Both the position numbers and the translations under genes were made by a program. Shown in pieces: positions 52,656-64,000 of a stretch of 64,000 nucleotides of DNA. The stretch is from assembly GCA_949825025.1 (NCBI GenBank), contig OX463781.1, positions 37,845,950 through 37,909,949 on the forward strand. The letters run 5' to 3'. A model generated the notes under the pieces. The model was not told the DNA's origin. It worked only from the letters and a program-made list of their open reading frames with translations, and did no database searches. Within the stretch, counting starts at the first letter, position 1; each line of letters starts with the position of its first letter. This stretch comes from Siphlonurus alternatus (taxonomy: Eukaryota > Arthropoda > Insecta > Ephemeroptera > Siphlonuridae).

Positions 52656-54234
52656 AAGGTTCAAAAATAGGCCAGGCACACGTGACGTCACTGCAACGCA
52701 TATTGCATACTTTACAGGAGCCTGCCGTGCCATAGTGTTGTGTTGCATCAACAGCGTGTAAAGGGGTGACATTTAAAATTAAATATAAATTATATAAGAC
52801 AATTATTACATTTATATCATTTCAGTATCATCCGCTAGTTTATAAATAATGCACAACCTACATTTTCGTGTCCTTGAAAGATTATACCTGGCAACAAAGT
52901 CAATTTTTTTATTTATTTTTTTTTCAATGGTTTTAAGTTTTAAGCGCACGGTATGTCAATAGTAGGGGAAGGGAGGGGAGGTAAACAACTGAGCGTTATC
53001 CTGTAAGCAGGCAACCCAACAATATCGTGGCGATACCCTTTGCACTGGTGAGTTAAATATTCTCTGTCTAGATTTGCAGTAAAAAATTCTCATGAAGCTA
53101 GTTCATACGTAACACGACCTTTTACAAAAATATACATTGTTATCCTGGGGATCAAACAAATTTAAAAAACGCGTCCAATCTATCAGTGAAGTTATAAAAG
53201 TAAATAACCTTTCCTTTTTTGCCATGGTTTGTGAGAGCGTTGATCCCCTAAGACTCATATGTCACTGACAAGTGAGTACTGAGTAATGACTGGCTCGTGC
53301 ATGTAATTAGACTCCCAGCTGTGCCTACCACACTTCTATTAAATTTTTATTACAATCAATAAAAATATGATATCGTCCATTGACCGGTTTAATGAGCTAT
53401 ATGCCTATCACGATCTTGTTGAAATAATTAGCTATTTGATGTTTCAGGTGAGTGGGCAATTAAAATTTTTATACTAATTTACAGCTCATAATTGCTCTCA
53501 TCTGAAATAGCATATAGCTCATTATTGCAATGACATCGTGGTAGGCAGATTTTTTTTATTGTATTTTATTATATTTCCCACATGTTACATACATATAATA
53601 ATTATTATTATAACATAAAAGTGGGATGTGTTCCTGAAATATGTAAAAAATGTATGATATGTTATGCAAAAAATATGTATGTACTAGCATTTTGCTAAAT
53701 AAAAAACTTTACTTAATTTACTTACTTACATAACAGTTGGCTGGTGGTACTATTACAGTCCTTTAAAGAACAAAACACAACAGGGTTGTGAATAGTATTC
53801 TTTTTAACGATTAAAATAATAATAATGAGGAAAACATATTAATTTTAATAATAAGATATAACATGCATGTAAATAATTATTATAATTTAGCGTGCATAAA
53901 ACACAAAAAAGGCAATAAACAAAACAGTACTATTTACATTGAATGACTCAATAAATAAGCATTTAATTTTGAAAAAAAAAAAAAAACAAAAAAAAAAAAA
54001 CAATGAGCCATTAAAAGATTGGTCTAATACATAGGGGTAAATTGTTCCAAGCATGACAAACCCTAATGTAAAAGGATTTTTTATGAGCCTCTGAGCTAGC
54101 AAAAGGAGGAATGAACAACAACCCTTGTTTGCATAATTGGCAGCTCTTTCATCAACAAAAATAGCTCATTATTCCGGACGAGGGACGATATAATAATACA
54201 ATTTATCAATTTCTTGTTAAAAATCAACAAAAAG
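52656..54234. other. AT-rich DNA, no gene seen
   Basis: TGACGTCA at 52683-52690; a partial family L inverted repeat at about 53380-53560 (aatgagctatatgcc / catatagctcatt). No supportable ORF. Confidence 0.5.
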
Positions 54235-54378
54235 TCTGGGGGGTCTTCAAATAACACAAATTACAACAATCCTAAAATTAAGACAGTCTTAGCGTATTCT
54301 TTATTGTTGCGCTAACTTGCGCTAAGACAGTCTTGGGCTAAGTTTAAGTTAAGTGGTGTTATTTGAAGACCCCCTGGA
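54235..54378. mobile_element. Short MITE, 144 bp
   Basis: ggggggtcttcaaataacac and gtgttatttgaagacccccc(t) are inverted ends; inner ttaagacagtctta and taagacagtcttgggctaag repeat the motif AAGACAGTCTT. Confidence 0.8.
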
Positions 54379-54424
54379 ATATAATTGTTAAAATTTGAAT
54401 ATATATTTTGGAATACATTTTATC

Positions 54425-54680
54425 TAGCCATGTATATAGCTAGGAAGGTTCTGGGTTCGAATACGAATACTTTTACTTTTCACCACTTAGGCGGACAAGT
54501 GCCTTACATTCATGAGGTATACTTTAGGTTGTGCCGGGCTTTGCCGGGCTTCCTGTTATAGGTTTCCATGGTTTCCTGTCAGCTAACATGCCGAATGGCG
54601 GGAAGTTTGAATTAGGCTATGGCCGCTCTTAAGAGCTTGATACAGCAGTCGTTAAGTTTGAATGCTTATCCATTAATTGC
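54425..54680 (+). mobile_element. tRNA-headed SINE sharing its tail with the 5S-headed SINE
   Basis: A B box, GGTTCGAATAC, lies at about 54461-54471. The tail block at 54560-54632 (ggtttccatggtttcctgtca, ggctatggccgctcttaag) matches that at 49133-49204. The 5' limit is not clear. Confidence 0.6.
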
Positions 54681-55096
54681 AATAATCTACTGAATTAAGC
54701 TAGCTAATATTTTAAAACGATTAAACTAAAATTAAATTATGTAAAAAAATAAAATTATTAATCTAATCACAGCAACAGCATGATACATCCCCCTTTAATG
54801 TTGATTTAGTATTTCTAGTAAATTAATTTTTTCCCACATCGAACTTCATCTTGTTAAAAATAGATGACGATTTTTATAATATTTGAAAAATAAGAGTTAA
54901 ATGTGTTCTAAAAATAATTATTTTGCGGCATATAACAACTAAAAATATACTTTAAATGTTAAATATAGTCAATGAAGACAAGTTATAATATGTGAAATTC
55001 ATCAGATGACGGTGTTTAATAAAAATATTTCAATGTGTTTTCTATGCTTTTTTATAACATTATATAAATACAACTAAAAACTGAGAAGTTAAGCAT

Positions 55097-55170
55097 AACC
55101 TAATTGAGTAGCTCAGCTGTTAGAGCCAGTTTAGCTAAGGTCTCAGGTTCGAGTCCTGGCCGAGGTTAAG
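55097..55170 (+). other. tRNA-like sequence (pseudogene or SINE head)
   Basis: An A box with an intact D arm (TAGCTCAGCTGTTAGAGC) and a B box with an intact T arm (TCAGGTTCGAGTCCTGG) at the right spacing. The acceptor and anticodon stems do not pair, so a working tRNA is unlikely. Confidence 0.5.
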
Positions 55171-55182
55171 CTTCTAACATTA

Positions 55183-55505
55183 AAATAGAGTACCGAACTC
55201 CAAAAATTTATTGCAAAAATGGATAGAGGGTGCAAAGTTATGCCACTCTGATTATTTTCAAATTTTTTAGAGCTCGGGAAGTATTGCTAAAAAGTTTTGG
55301 TGAGGTCAGGTTTAAACCCAAGCCGGGCCTTTTATGTCCTATCCTTTTATTAAGAAAGGCGTCACTCTTTCTTTACTGAAAATATTTTTTATAAGAAATA
55401 GTTCCTGGACTCTAAAAAATCTGAAAAAAAAAATCAGAGTAGCATTACTTTACACCTTCTATCCATTTCTGCAATAAAAAAAATTGAGGCTGATGCTCCA
55501 TTATA
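55183..55505. mobile_element. MITE family I, copy 4
   Basis: Inverted arms gagtaccgaactccaaaaattt and aaaaaaattgaggctgatgctcc, with atggatagagggtgcaaagtt / tttacaccttctatccat. Lacks the insert seen in copy 3. Confidence 0.75.
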
Positions 55506-55757
55506 TTATGCCTACTGATGGTGAAAAAATCACGAAAAAACATTGCCAATATAAAAATATACTGTATGTCGATAATGAGGCATCATGAAGTATCACCCTA
55601 GAAAAGTGAACAAGCTGCTACCTAATATTACAAATTCAGCTAATGAGTCCCATGTAACCTCTCATATAGCCCCAGGCTGGATAAAATGAACACGCATGTA
55701 TTGAAAAAAAAAATCAAAAATTAGTCAGCCGTTGCAGGTTTTTTGTTTTTCTCGTTC

Positions 55758-57185
55758 AATACAGTCAGATTAACTTGATATTCCTTCTGGAAGAAACCAG
55801 AAGTGTGATATTTGCAGCTCTTCTGTTTGTAATTCCGTTTTGAAAATTTACAGAGTAGTTAATGTGACGTAGAAATATTGTGAAATTGTTACACTGAAAT
55901 GTATAAAATAGGAAAACCAGAAACTTTACACTTCCGGCTACTGATTCTAGGAATTTTCGGTGTAAGACATTTCGGTGTAAGGAATGTTCGGTGTAAGCGT
56001 TCGGTGTACGGAACTTTCAGTGTAAAGAAATCTTGGTGAAAGGATGATTCGGTGCAAGGAAATCTCGGTGTAAGGAAAATTCGGTGCAAATAGTATTTTT
56101 TTTTTATGAAATGCCAATTTTTTTTCGTGATATAATAATATAATAATATAAAAATGCTTTTAGGTGAGTTTTCAAGGGGTCGATTGTTGTTGTTTTTTTT
56201 TTTTTTTTTACATCAGCTTTCGTGTTTCAAAAAAAAAAATATTAATAATAATATTAATACAGTACATAACATGTTGTTAAAGAGAGTTATAAATTTTATT
56301 TTTTCAAAAATCTTACATTTTATTCCCTGATAATAATAATGATAGTTCTTTACAAACTGACACAATTTATTTTGAATTATTTTTTAATTTAAAATGTGGC
56401 AAATTTTCTACATGCAAAAACTACGTATCACGCATAATAACTTCATATTAAATACATTTAAATAATATTTATACAGCATAAGTCAGAGTTATTATCAAGG
56501 AGTAAAAATAATATATATCATTAAATCATTAATAAAATGAAAATCAACCAAAATAAAAATTTAATTGATATTATATTAACTACTGAAGCTGTGAACCCAA
56601 TTATTGAATTACCGTATTTACAATTTTACCGGCTACGTGCAGTAATGTGATTCAAAATGATTTAGCTTTTAATTTAATATCTTGTTTCTTTTTCTAATAG
56701 ATATCTTTACCGTGCCTTTATAAATCCTTTCTTTCTCGTAAGTAAAATTCTTGTGAACAGCTTTCCGTCCTCCATGGAGAGAACTTGGCACATTTTGCAT
56801 TGTATATTATATACCGTACAATATTTCGTTGATAATAATGATAATATTGCGTGATTCATAGGACTTGTATATTGACAACATGTACTGACTTTTGATATAT
56901 ATAGCATAAGTTCTTCTAATTCTGACCTCAAATAGAAAAAGTATTAATAAATTGAAGAACAATTACATTTTTTTATATTTAACAGTTTTATTAACGTTGC
57001 ACCAAATTTTCCTTACACCGAAAATTCCTTGCACCGAATCTTCCTTTCACCAAGATCTCTTCACACCGAAAGTTCCGTACACCGAACGCTTACACCGAAC
57101 ATTCCTTACACCGAAATGTCTTACACCGAAAATGCCGGATACCCCGGCTACTTCTGGAACGAATATCATGTAAATTTGACTAATT
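55758..57185. mobile_element. MITE family E, copy split by a 1.2-kb insertion
   Basis: tacagtcagattaacttgata opens the element at 55758 and cacttccggctact is cut at about 55940; the sequence resumes at about 57138 as ccggctacttctgg and closes with catgtaaatttgacta. CGGCTACT is present on both sides of the insertion. Confidence 0.75.
55941..57138. mobile_element. Inverted-repeat element with arrays of CGGTGTAAG motifs, nested in family E
   Basis: The left 160 bp carry about nine variants of ttCGGTGTAAGgaa and the right 150 bp the inverse (ttccTTACACCGaa). Subterminal arrays facing each other are typical of hAT- or foldback-type elements. The interior is AT-rich and has no transposase ORF; short frames in the arrays are repeat artefacts. 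Confidence 0.8.
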
Positions 57186-57537
57186 TTAAATATATTCAAA
57201 ATTTACATCACATCAATGGCCCAAAGTCATATTAAAATTAGATAAAAAATAATTAAATCATAATATATTATTATTCAATAACAATTTCACAGATCCAAAA
57301 TACAAACATTTTTATAAATATATTTAAACTTTATGTCATTAAAATTAATTATCTCATTTTAGTTCTACTATTTAAATTATAAACATTACAGTTAGAAGCA
57401 AAATATAAACGTAATTTAATATGTAGAATAAAAAAATTAGTACAAGCTATTTTTATTAACATCAGGCATTAGAAACTGACTTATTTTAAAGATTTGAAGT
57501 TTTTTAATTGAAGAATTTTTAATATTTTATAAATATA

Positions 57538-57831
57538 TTTAATGGAGTACCGACCTCAATTTTTTTTTTTTTTTTTTTTGAAGAAATGGATAGAGGGTGC
57601 AAAAATATGCTATACTTATTCTGAATTTTTTCAGATTTTTCTGAGACCGGGAAGTATTTTTAATAAAAAATGTTGAAAGCCCATTTTGATGGCGTCACGA
57701 GATGCCTCTCCTTAAGAAAAGGATAGGTCATTAACGCCCGTGACGTCATAATACGGACTTTCAATAATTTTTTAAAAATACTTCCCGGTCTCAGAAAAAT
57801 GTGAAAAAAATTTTGAAGTCGGTACTCCATT
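57538..57831. mobile_element. MITE family I, copy 5
   Basis: Ends taatggagtaccgacctcaa and ttgaagtcggtactccattt are inverted; core attttgatggcgtcacgag / cccgtgacgtcataat, the latter with TGACGTCA at 57741-57748. Confidence 0.8.
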
Positions 57832-57944
57832 TTATAATTTATAATATAGATTTCTAAAGCTTTTTTTGTTTTAAATGTTTAATTTTTAAGTTCTTTCTCA
57901 AGTTGTTTTCTAACAACGGTGCAGTACTTACTAAAAGTAAACAC

Positions 57945-58145
57945 ACAACGTCTTAATGTGCTTTTCCATGGAGCCATGTCGTGCGAGGCTTGGCGGGGCG
58001 ATAAAAGCGCACTTGCTTCAATCTCGTATAGCGGCCATTTTGGCGATAAAATCGTTCCCCGCAAGGCGAAGAAACCCCGAGCATCTGATTGGCTGCGTTA
58101 CGCGATTTTCTCGCTCTCTCCGCTCCATGGAAATGTGCCTTTAAT
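57945..58145. mobile_element. MITE family B, copy 3
   Basis: Ends ttaatgtgcttttccatgga and tccatggaaatgtgccttta are inverted and TTAA-like. The left arm keeps gtgcgaggcttggcggggcg and agcgcacttgc; the right arm diverges inside. Confidence 0.75.
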
Positions 58146-58611
58146 TGACCATCAAAGGCAGGCTGCCTTGCTTTACAATTAATGCAATGATATACGCGAT
58201 GACCAAAGTCAGTAATATGTTACCAGCTTTTACATAATACAAGCCAGTTTTAAAAGCAATTTAATTCATGCGTCATATAATGATTTTTAAGAGCAAAAAA
58301 AAAAAAATAAATAAATAAAATTATATTAATATATTTTTTATTAATATAGATTTCATAATTTTATTTTATCAACATCTGAGATAGGTAGTTCTGAAATCTG
58401 TTCTTTCTAATTCTATTTTAATTTAAATTGTAAAGAAAGAAAATGAATTTTTATGGAAAGATTAGAAACAGGTTTAAAGTTTTAACGCCTGTAAGTTATG
58501 CAGCTTTCTGTGCAGCAGAGGAAAGCGGGTTGTAGCATAATAGGATGATATTGGTGATATTGTAAAGCAGTCTGAAACCTCCGAGCGTCCATCAATTGAT
58601 TGATTAATCCT

Positions 58612-58872
58612 TTAGGTAGATTTTCATGAGCGACAAAAGTGATGCGGCGCGATTTGACGTAAAAGCTGCGAAATCCTATGCGGCGCGATTTGACGTAAAA
58701 GCTGCGAATTCCTATGCGGCAGCGAATTCGCCGGTAATCGTGTTAATTACGATGCTCTTTTTCTTTTAATCGCCCAATATGGCCGCCAATGGATGTTACA
58801 GCAAGTGCGCTTTATTCGCGTCGCGGCGTCGCGTCGCAGGCTGGAAATCGTCCATGAAAATCCACCTTTATG
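58612..58872. mobile_element. MITE family B-related, copy 4, with internal 36-bp tandem duplication
   Basis: tttaggtagattttcatgagcg and gtccatgaaaatccacctttat are inverted ends. gcaagtgcgctt and atggccgcca link it to family B. A 36-bp block beginning atgcggcgcgatttgacg is present twice in tandem (58642-58677, 58678-58713) with one difference. Confidence 0.7.
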
Positions 58873-59204
58873 GAATAACTGCTATAATTATAATGATTTA
58901 CTGAACTGTGATATTGTATACCACTCTTTAAACTGTGACTGACATGTATTGAGTCTCATTGTTGTCAATTCTAATTTTTTATTGTATGAATTCGAAGTAA
59001 ACTCTACAGTTTTGTGCATCTACACAATTCTGTATGATGTGTATCTGGCTGACATATCATATTACCATATAATAAATAATACCTAAATATTACTTAACCG
59101 ATTGCATAAACACTCATGGCCTTATAATATTAATAATAGTTGTGTATTGAGTATTATTAGTACATAAAAAATACTATATAACAACCCAATAGAAAATAAT
59201 GGTA

Positions 59205-59505
59205 TTTTTTATTTCATAATTAGAATATATATGCAAAAATTATGATTTTCAGATTTTTTGGAGTACGGGGGAGTTAATTTTACAAAAAGCTTAAAAATAT
59301 TATTAAGGTGGTAATATCTGATCAGACACCCATGACATCATCAACAGCCAATCACAACGCGAGAAAGTGATGTCATGGTTTTCCAATCAGGTAGTACCAT
59401 CCTAATTCAGATAATTTCAATAATTTTTAAAAAAATTAGTTCCCGCATTCCAAAAAAATCTGAAAAAATATGATAAGCATAATTTTATGTACATTTTTAG
59501 TTATA
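59205..59505. mobile_element. MITE family I-related, copy 6
   Basis: Arms attatgattttcagattttttggagt and ttccaaaaaaatctgaaaaaatatgataagcataat, with core attaaggtggtaatatctga / taccatcctaattcaga. The most diverged copy. Confidence 0.5.
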
Positions 59506-60184
59506 AAGTAAAAAAATGCAACAATTATTGTCTCTGATTGCTTATATGAAAAAAAATATTGTATTCAAAACAGTATCCAGTCACCCTAAAATCTTTTTTG
59601 AAAATTCGAGAGGAAGAAAAATGCAATTTGAGCAAAACTCATCGCCATGCAGCGTTAAATTAAAAATATTTACGGCCACTGACAATTTAAAACAACATTG
59701 AAGTAGAATTTTCATGTTTTAATACAATATTTCCTCTACATTGCAACTTTGCATGGTGGATAATTATTCATTAATATTCATGTGCTGATGTTTTGGTTAG
59801 AGAAAATCAGAGAGTTGGTGTTGCAAAATTTTCAAAGCTTGTCAGACATGGTCAAAAGCTTGATAAATGCTAACATATTGAATATAACGCTTTGCAAATG
59901 GGCTCTAATCTTTTGTGGTTTAATTCAAGCAAACCAATTACTCACATGATGGTAGCTCATCTACTCATAACGACTTAATTATAGTTTAAAATAGACAATT
60001 TACCAAGCATAACATTCCTGGTTGTCTAATTAATTTAATATTTGACATAAATACCTCAGATTTTTATTTATCTCTGAATGTTATTAATTGATATTATGTG
60101 AAAGGAGACATCACTCATGTATTCACATTTTGATAATGTTTTACAAACTTTGAAATTTTCACCTTATTGACGTTTTAAAAATGA
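59506..60184. other. AT-rich DNA, no gene seen
   Basis: A 61-codon ORF at 59516 has no recognisable domain; no other feature. Confidence 0.5.
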
Positions 60185-60481
60185 AGACAATTAGGTTCCT
60201 GCATGTCATTTTTTAATTAGCTTAATTGAAAGAGAGGGTTGAAAAATACACCAAAAGTACCTTCCGCACGCCTATGACGTCATTACATTTTTTCAACTAT
60301 ATATATAACACAAGTTTGTAAACAATTATTGCATTGCTGCTTGTATATTAAAAATTAATATTTGTTTCAATATAACATCGTAATTAGAAAAAAGCATTAT
60401 ATAGTTTAACCAAAGAATTTAATGACGTCATAGGCGTTGAGGACGGGGCCTCCAGATCACATATATTTTAGATATGGTGCA

Positions 60482-60523
<42 letters not shown>

Positions 60524-60600
60524 GCGTAACATTCATAGATATATTTTTCGACATTTCCTTTTATTGATGTATAAAAAAAATTCATGCAGGAACCTAATTG
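60185..60600. mobile_element. MITE family C, copy 2
   Basis: Ends acaattaggttcctgcatg and catgcaggaacctaattgt are inverted. TGACGTCA lies in each arm (60285-60292, 60423-60430), as in copy 1. A 40-base A-run (about 60483-60522) has expanded in the right arm. Confidence 0.8.
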
Positions 60601-63104
60601 TAAAAGTAGTTGGACTTATTTTAAAAGTAATTTTAAAGCAGGTAGATTTTTTTGTTTAAATATAAATTTACATCTTGATCTAGCACAAAAGGGTGCTAGG
60701 GAGAGTTTTAGCCCTTTAGCTCTTTTTTTTATAGCGCATTAAATCAAGTACTATAGGTTAGTAAATAAACAAGAGGCACTTAAATGTGATTCAATTCTAA
60801 AGTTTATGTTTAAAATTGATTAATTAGTACTGATTAGTCTACATTTTTAGTACATATTTTGAGCACTTGATTTAATACGAGATAAAAATTTGAGATAAAG
60901 TAGAAATGAATTATTTTGTTTATGCGAAAATTTATATTTATTTTCATTAATTAAGATATTTTTCTACCCTTAAATTTGATTGCTGATTAGTTTGTATTTT
61001 GGGGTAATTGACATATTTTGGTCATGTAGCGCTTTAGACCCCAAATTTGTATATGTTTCCCTTATGGGGGTTTGTTACTTTGATTTTTGTGACAATGTTT
61101 TACCCTTGAATTTATATGCAATGCAAATACCACCAGTTTCTTATTATTTAAAAAAAATTGACTATGACACTCGTGCAATCACATTCTATTTCAAAAAAAA
61201 AACATATCTAGAAATGTTTTTTAAACAGATGGCTAATAACACTAATTAAAATTTTATTTAATAATTATTTACCATGCAATGTCATCGATCAGTTATGATT
61301 TAAACACAACAAGTATCAAATTATTATTTGAACAGATGTTATCACGATATAATTCTTTATGAAAGTGTGGGAGTGGGGAGAACCGTCATTCATAATTTAT
61401 TTTCAATACGTGAGTAAATTTTACAATAGGTTTTATGAGATTTTTTTTGACATCGTGTTCTGTTTTAACCAGATTTTGTGATTTAAATTCTAATTCTGTA
61501 GTCGTGAAGAGGACACCCATAGCAATTTACCATTTTATAATTGAAAACATGTTTTCTTTATCATATTTTCCTGTCATCAATATGCAAAATTTGTGTTTTT
61601 GCTTACATTACTTATAATTTTCTGTTTTTTCACAGTGAATATTACGAACAAATTACTGGTCATGACAATGTGTTGATATATACTTACAAAAATATAACTT
61701 GCATGGATGTTTTCACTTATTCCTAAATATTGTCATTAGATTTTTTCATTAAATAATTTGGTTTTATACAAATTTTTGAGAGAAATTGTTCAATTGAAAC
61801 TCCCTATTTTAATGCATATATTTTGTTCACTTTTCTGTTATTTTATTAATTACTATTTAATTCATTCATGATATTTATGGAATTGAAATGTTATTTATAC
61901 GTAAAACAGGGGTAAAAATATTTGTAGTGTTTATGTATTTTTATCACTATTTTTATTAAAAAAAAATTTGAAAACATATTTCAGAGATTTCAAATTCTTA
62001 TCTATGTTTTTTTAAATTTTAAAACTTTTAAGTATTCATGATATTTACGGAATTGAAATGCTATTTATACGTAACACAGAGGTAAAAAATATTATTTGTA
62101 TCGTATTTCATGAAAACACAAAATTTATAGCTAAAAATAACTAAAACGTTATTTTACCAATACATCATTTTGCACAACACTGTAGAGATTATTATATAAC
62201 TGTATATGTGTAAATTATTACATATTATATAATAAAAAGGTTATGCACACAATAGAAACTGCATACTGAAACTTACACTTTTCTGACCTTTTTACATTTA
62301 AAGTTCACAGTTTGGAGCTATTCATATATGGGGAAATTTAATAATAGCTTAAGTGAAGAAAAACAAAAATTTATGAAGCTAATTTATTAATATTACGAAA
62401 GTTAAATCGATAAAAATGTATATATTTCAACACATAAGTTTTTCTTTTGTCTATTACGTTAATATATAAAAACAAAAGTTTCCATAACAATCTACACACT
62501 TTTAACGTTAAATATTTATAACCGATCGATCGATGAAGCTGCTTTTCCTGCAAATGTTTAAATCTTGCAAAGGACAGACCCTGGGAAGGTTGCAGCTGCA
62601 GCCCTCTCCCCCCCCCTCCCCCCTATTGGCACCTGAATAATTTATCATCATCTCTGGTAAACTCCCCAACCAGTTCACATGCAGCTTTTCATTTAAAGCT
62701 GACAAACTTAAAACAAACAAAAATTTCGTTATATTTTGGTACATATTTTTTATCAGTAAAATATAAATATTACCAGTTGCAAAAACTCCTTCTTCCAATA
62801 AAGTTTACATTTTACTTTAAGCAAGTCAACAACAAGCCTTCTTGAAAATGGAAGATTTTTTTTTGCAAATTAATAACAAACTCAAATAATGTAATTTTCC
62901 CTTGTAAAAAGGAATTATAATACTTATTAAAAAATAGTATATTTCTAAAAATATAATTTTTCAAATATAAAAAATAAACTATACACATTAAAACCTATGT
63001 GACTGACAAAACGATTTTAATAGCCTGTGTAATATTTCTATACTTTCCTATAATTTATTATAAGAAAATAAAAGATGTCTAATTTATTGTTTAAATAGGT
63101 ATAC
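60601..63104. other. AT-rich DNA, no gene seen
   Basis: A family H-like segment at about 60690-60900 (gggtgctagg, tttagtac, cgagataaaaa). A diverged direct repeat of about 65 bp at 61866-61930 and 62033-62098 (attcatgatatttaYggaattg). A short C-rich tract at about 62605-62622. No supportable ORF. Confidence 0.5.

Positions 63105-63149
<45 letters not shown>
63105..63149. repeat. (ATT)n microsatellite at a LINE junction
   Basis: About 15 ATT units ending exactly where LINE coding sequence begins. Confidence 0.93.
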
Positions 63150-63150
<1 letters not shown>

Positions 63151-64000
63151 GAAGGAACTTTAGACGATCAACTAATGCAGCATAGATATAGTAATGATTT
63201 AATTTCAAGAAGTCAACATGGGTTTGTAAAAAATAAATCCACAATCACAGCCACCTATGCATTACTTAATCCAATCTATAAATGCTTAGATAGTAAAAAA
63301 TACTGTCTCGCTATCTTTTTTGATTTTGCCAAAGCATTTGACAGTATTGATAAGAATGTTATATTAAGTAAATTAAAAAACATTGGCTGTGATCTTGACA
63401 GTGTAAAATTGATTAATTCTTATTTATCTGACCGTCAGCAGTATGTGGAGCTGAATGGGAAATCTGATCTTTTGCCCCTCTCTCTCGGCTGTCCACAAGG
63501 CGGCAAGATATCAACAACCCTGTTTGGCGTCGGCATAAATGATTTACCTGAATTTGTAAGCGAGGAAATTGTAAAATATGCCGATGATACAACTGCTATT
63601 GTCACAGCTGACTCGGAAGAAGAACTCATTAATAAAGCAAACAAAACTGTCCAGGAAGTTGAAGTCTACTGTACTCAAAATAGGCTAATATTAAATAAAG
63701 ATAAAACGGTATACATTTACTTTCACTCATCGAGAAGTGAGCCTGATTTTAGTTACTTAATAAAGTTTTTTAATAAATCAATAAAGAGGGTATCATGTAT
63801 TAAATATTTAGGAATCCGTATTAATGAAACAATGAACTGGACAATGCATATTAATGAGGTCTGTAAAAGTATCAATAAAGGAAATTTTATACTGTATTCA
63901 TTGCGTGATCAAGTTTCTCAAGATACTTTAAAGACTATTTACTATGCTTACGTGTATCCTCATCTTGTTTATGGTATTATTTTTTGGGGAAATGAAGCTG
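63150..64000 (+). CDS. Jockey-like LINE reverse transcriptase fragment, open to the right edge
   Basis: From 63151 the frame is stop-free to the end of the window (283 codons) and needs no repair. It starts inside the RT with EGTLDDQLMQ and continues with SRSQHGFVKNKSTITATYALL, FDFAKAFDSIDKN, CPQGGKISTTLFGVGINDLPE, the catalytic YADDT, and YLGIRINETMNWT. It lacks endonuclease and N-terminal RT, so the copy is 5'-truncated at the (ATT)n run. It is the same family as 41180-44245 but without its frame breaks, so probably younger. The stop and 3' UTR lie beyond the window. A minus-strand ORF at 63435-63644 is its shadow. Confidence 0.85.

Noticed and set aside
55097..55170. Functional tRNA gene
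   Set aside because: D and T arms are good but the acceptor and anticodon stems do not pair.
55889..57235. Short ORFs with recurring FLTP/YTE motifs
   Set aside because: Frames through the CGGTGTAAG motif arrays of a nested element.
59516..61726. Several 60-90-codon ORFs
   Set aside because: No domain, no splice context, AT-rich composition; expected by chance.

Overview
The window looks like a piece of an AT-rich, repeat-dense animal genome, most likely an insect. Supporting signs are an env-bearing Ty3/gypsy retroelement whose Env resembles the insect baculovirus-F/errantivirus type, Jockey-like non-LTR retrotransposons, tRNA- and 5S-headed SINE-like repeats, hAT- and TTAA-type DNA transposon relics, and two exons of a peptide-type class A GPCR. 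There are no bacterial features, operons or CRISPR arrays. No species can be named from the sequence alone.

Positions 1-13899 are best read as one large env-containing LTR retroelement (endogenous retrovirus-like) whose 5' end lies off the left edge. Its order is gag (open through the left edge), a textbook -1 frameshift signal (GGGAAAC plus an 8-bp hairpin), pol (protease, RT, RNase H, integrase), env, two extra ORFs of 167 and 470 codons, about 1.5 kb of non-coding DNA, a T-rich box, a polypurine tract, and a 613-bp 3' LTR starting TGTCAC and ending GTGACA. The LTR holds a TATA box, a GTAAGT donor and a poly(A) signal. Env and both extra ORFs each begin at the first ATG after a good 3' splice site, so the element looks organised like a complex retrovirus with spliced accessory messages. 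One frame break between gag and pol (1440-1527) is the only visible lesion.

The rest (13.9-64 kb) is mostly intron or intergenic DNA filled with transposable elements. A minus-strand neuropeptide-receptor-like gene runs through it: a TM6 exon (33280-33348) and a TM7/C-tail exon (21613-21981) are separated by an 11.3-kb intron; upstream exons were not found. That intron carries three palindromes in a row (23.7-27.0 kb), the last a 2.3-kb inverted repeat with ~130-bp tandem units and a transposase-like remnant at its centre, plus an 8-bp-TSD hAT relic and several TTAA-flanked MITEs. From 34 to 64 kb there are further MITE families (several nested in each other), four Jockey-like LINE fragments and a fifth 3'-end fragment, SINE-like repeats with 5S or tRNA-type heads, a polyadenylated retrocopy, a 38-bp perfect palindrome flanked by 8-bp direct repeats, and many microsatellites.

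The likeliest undescribed system is the retroelement's post-env accessory region (ORF4 and ORF5) with its splice signals. A second pattern is the repeated CRE octamer TGACGTCA, found at 13 places, nearly all in palindromic repeats.
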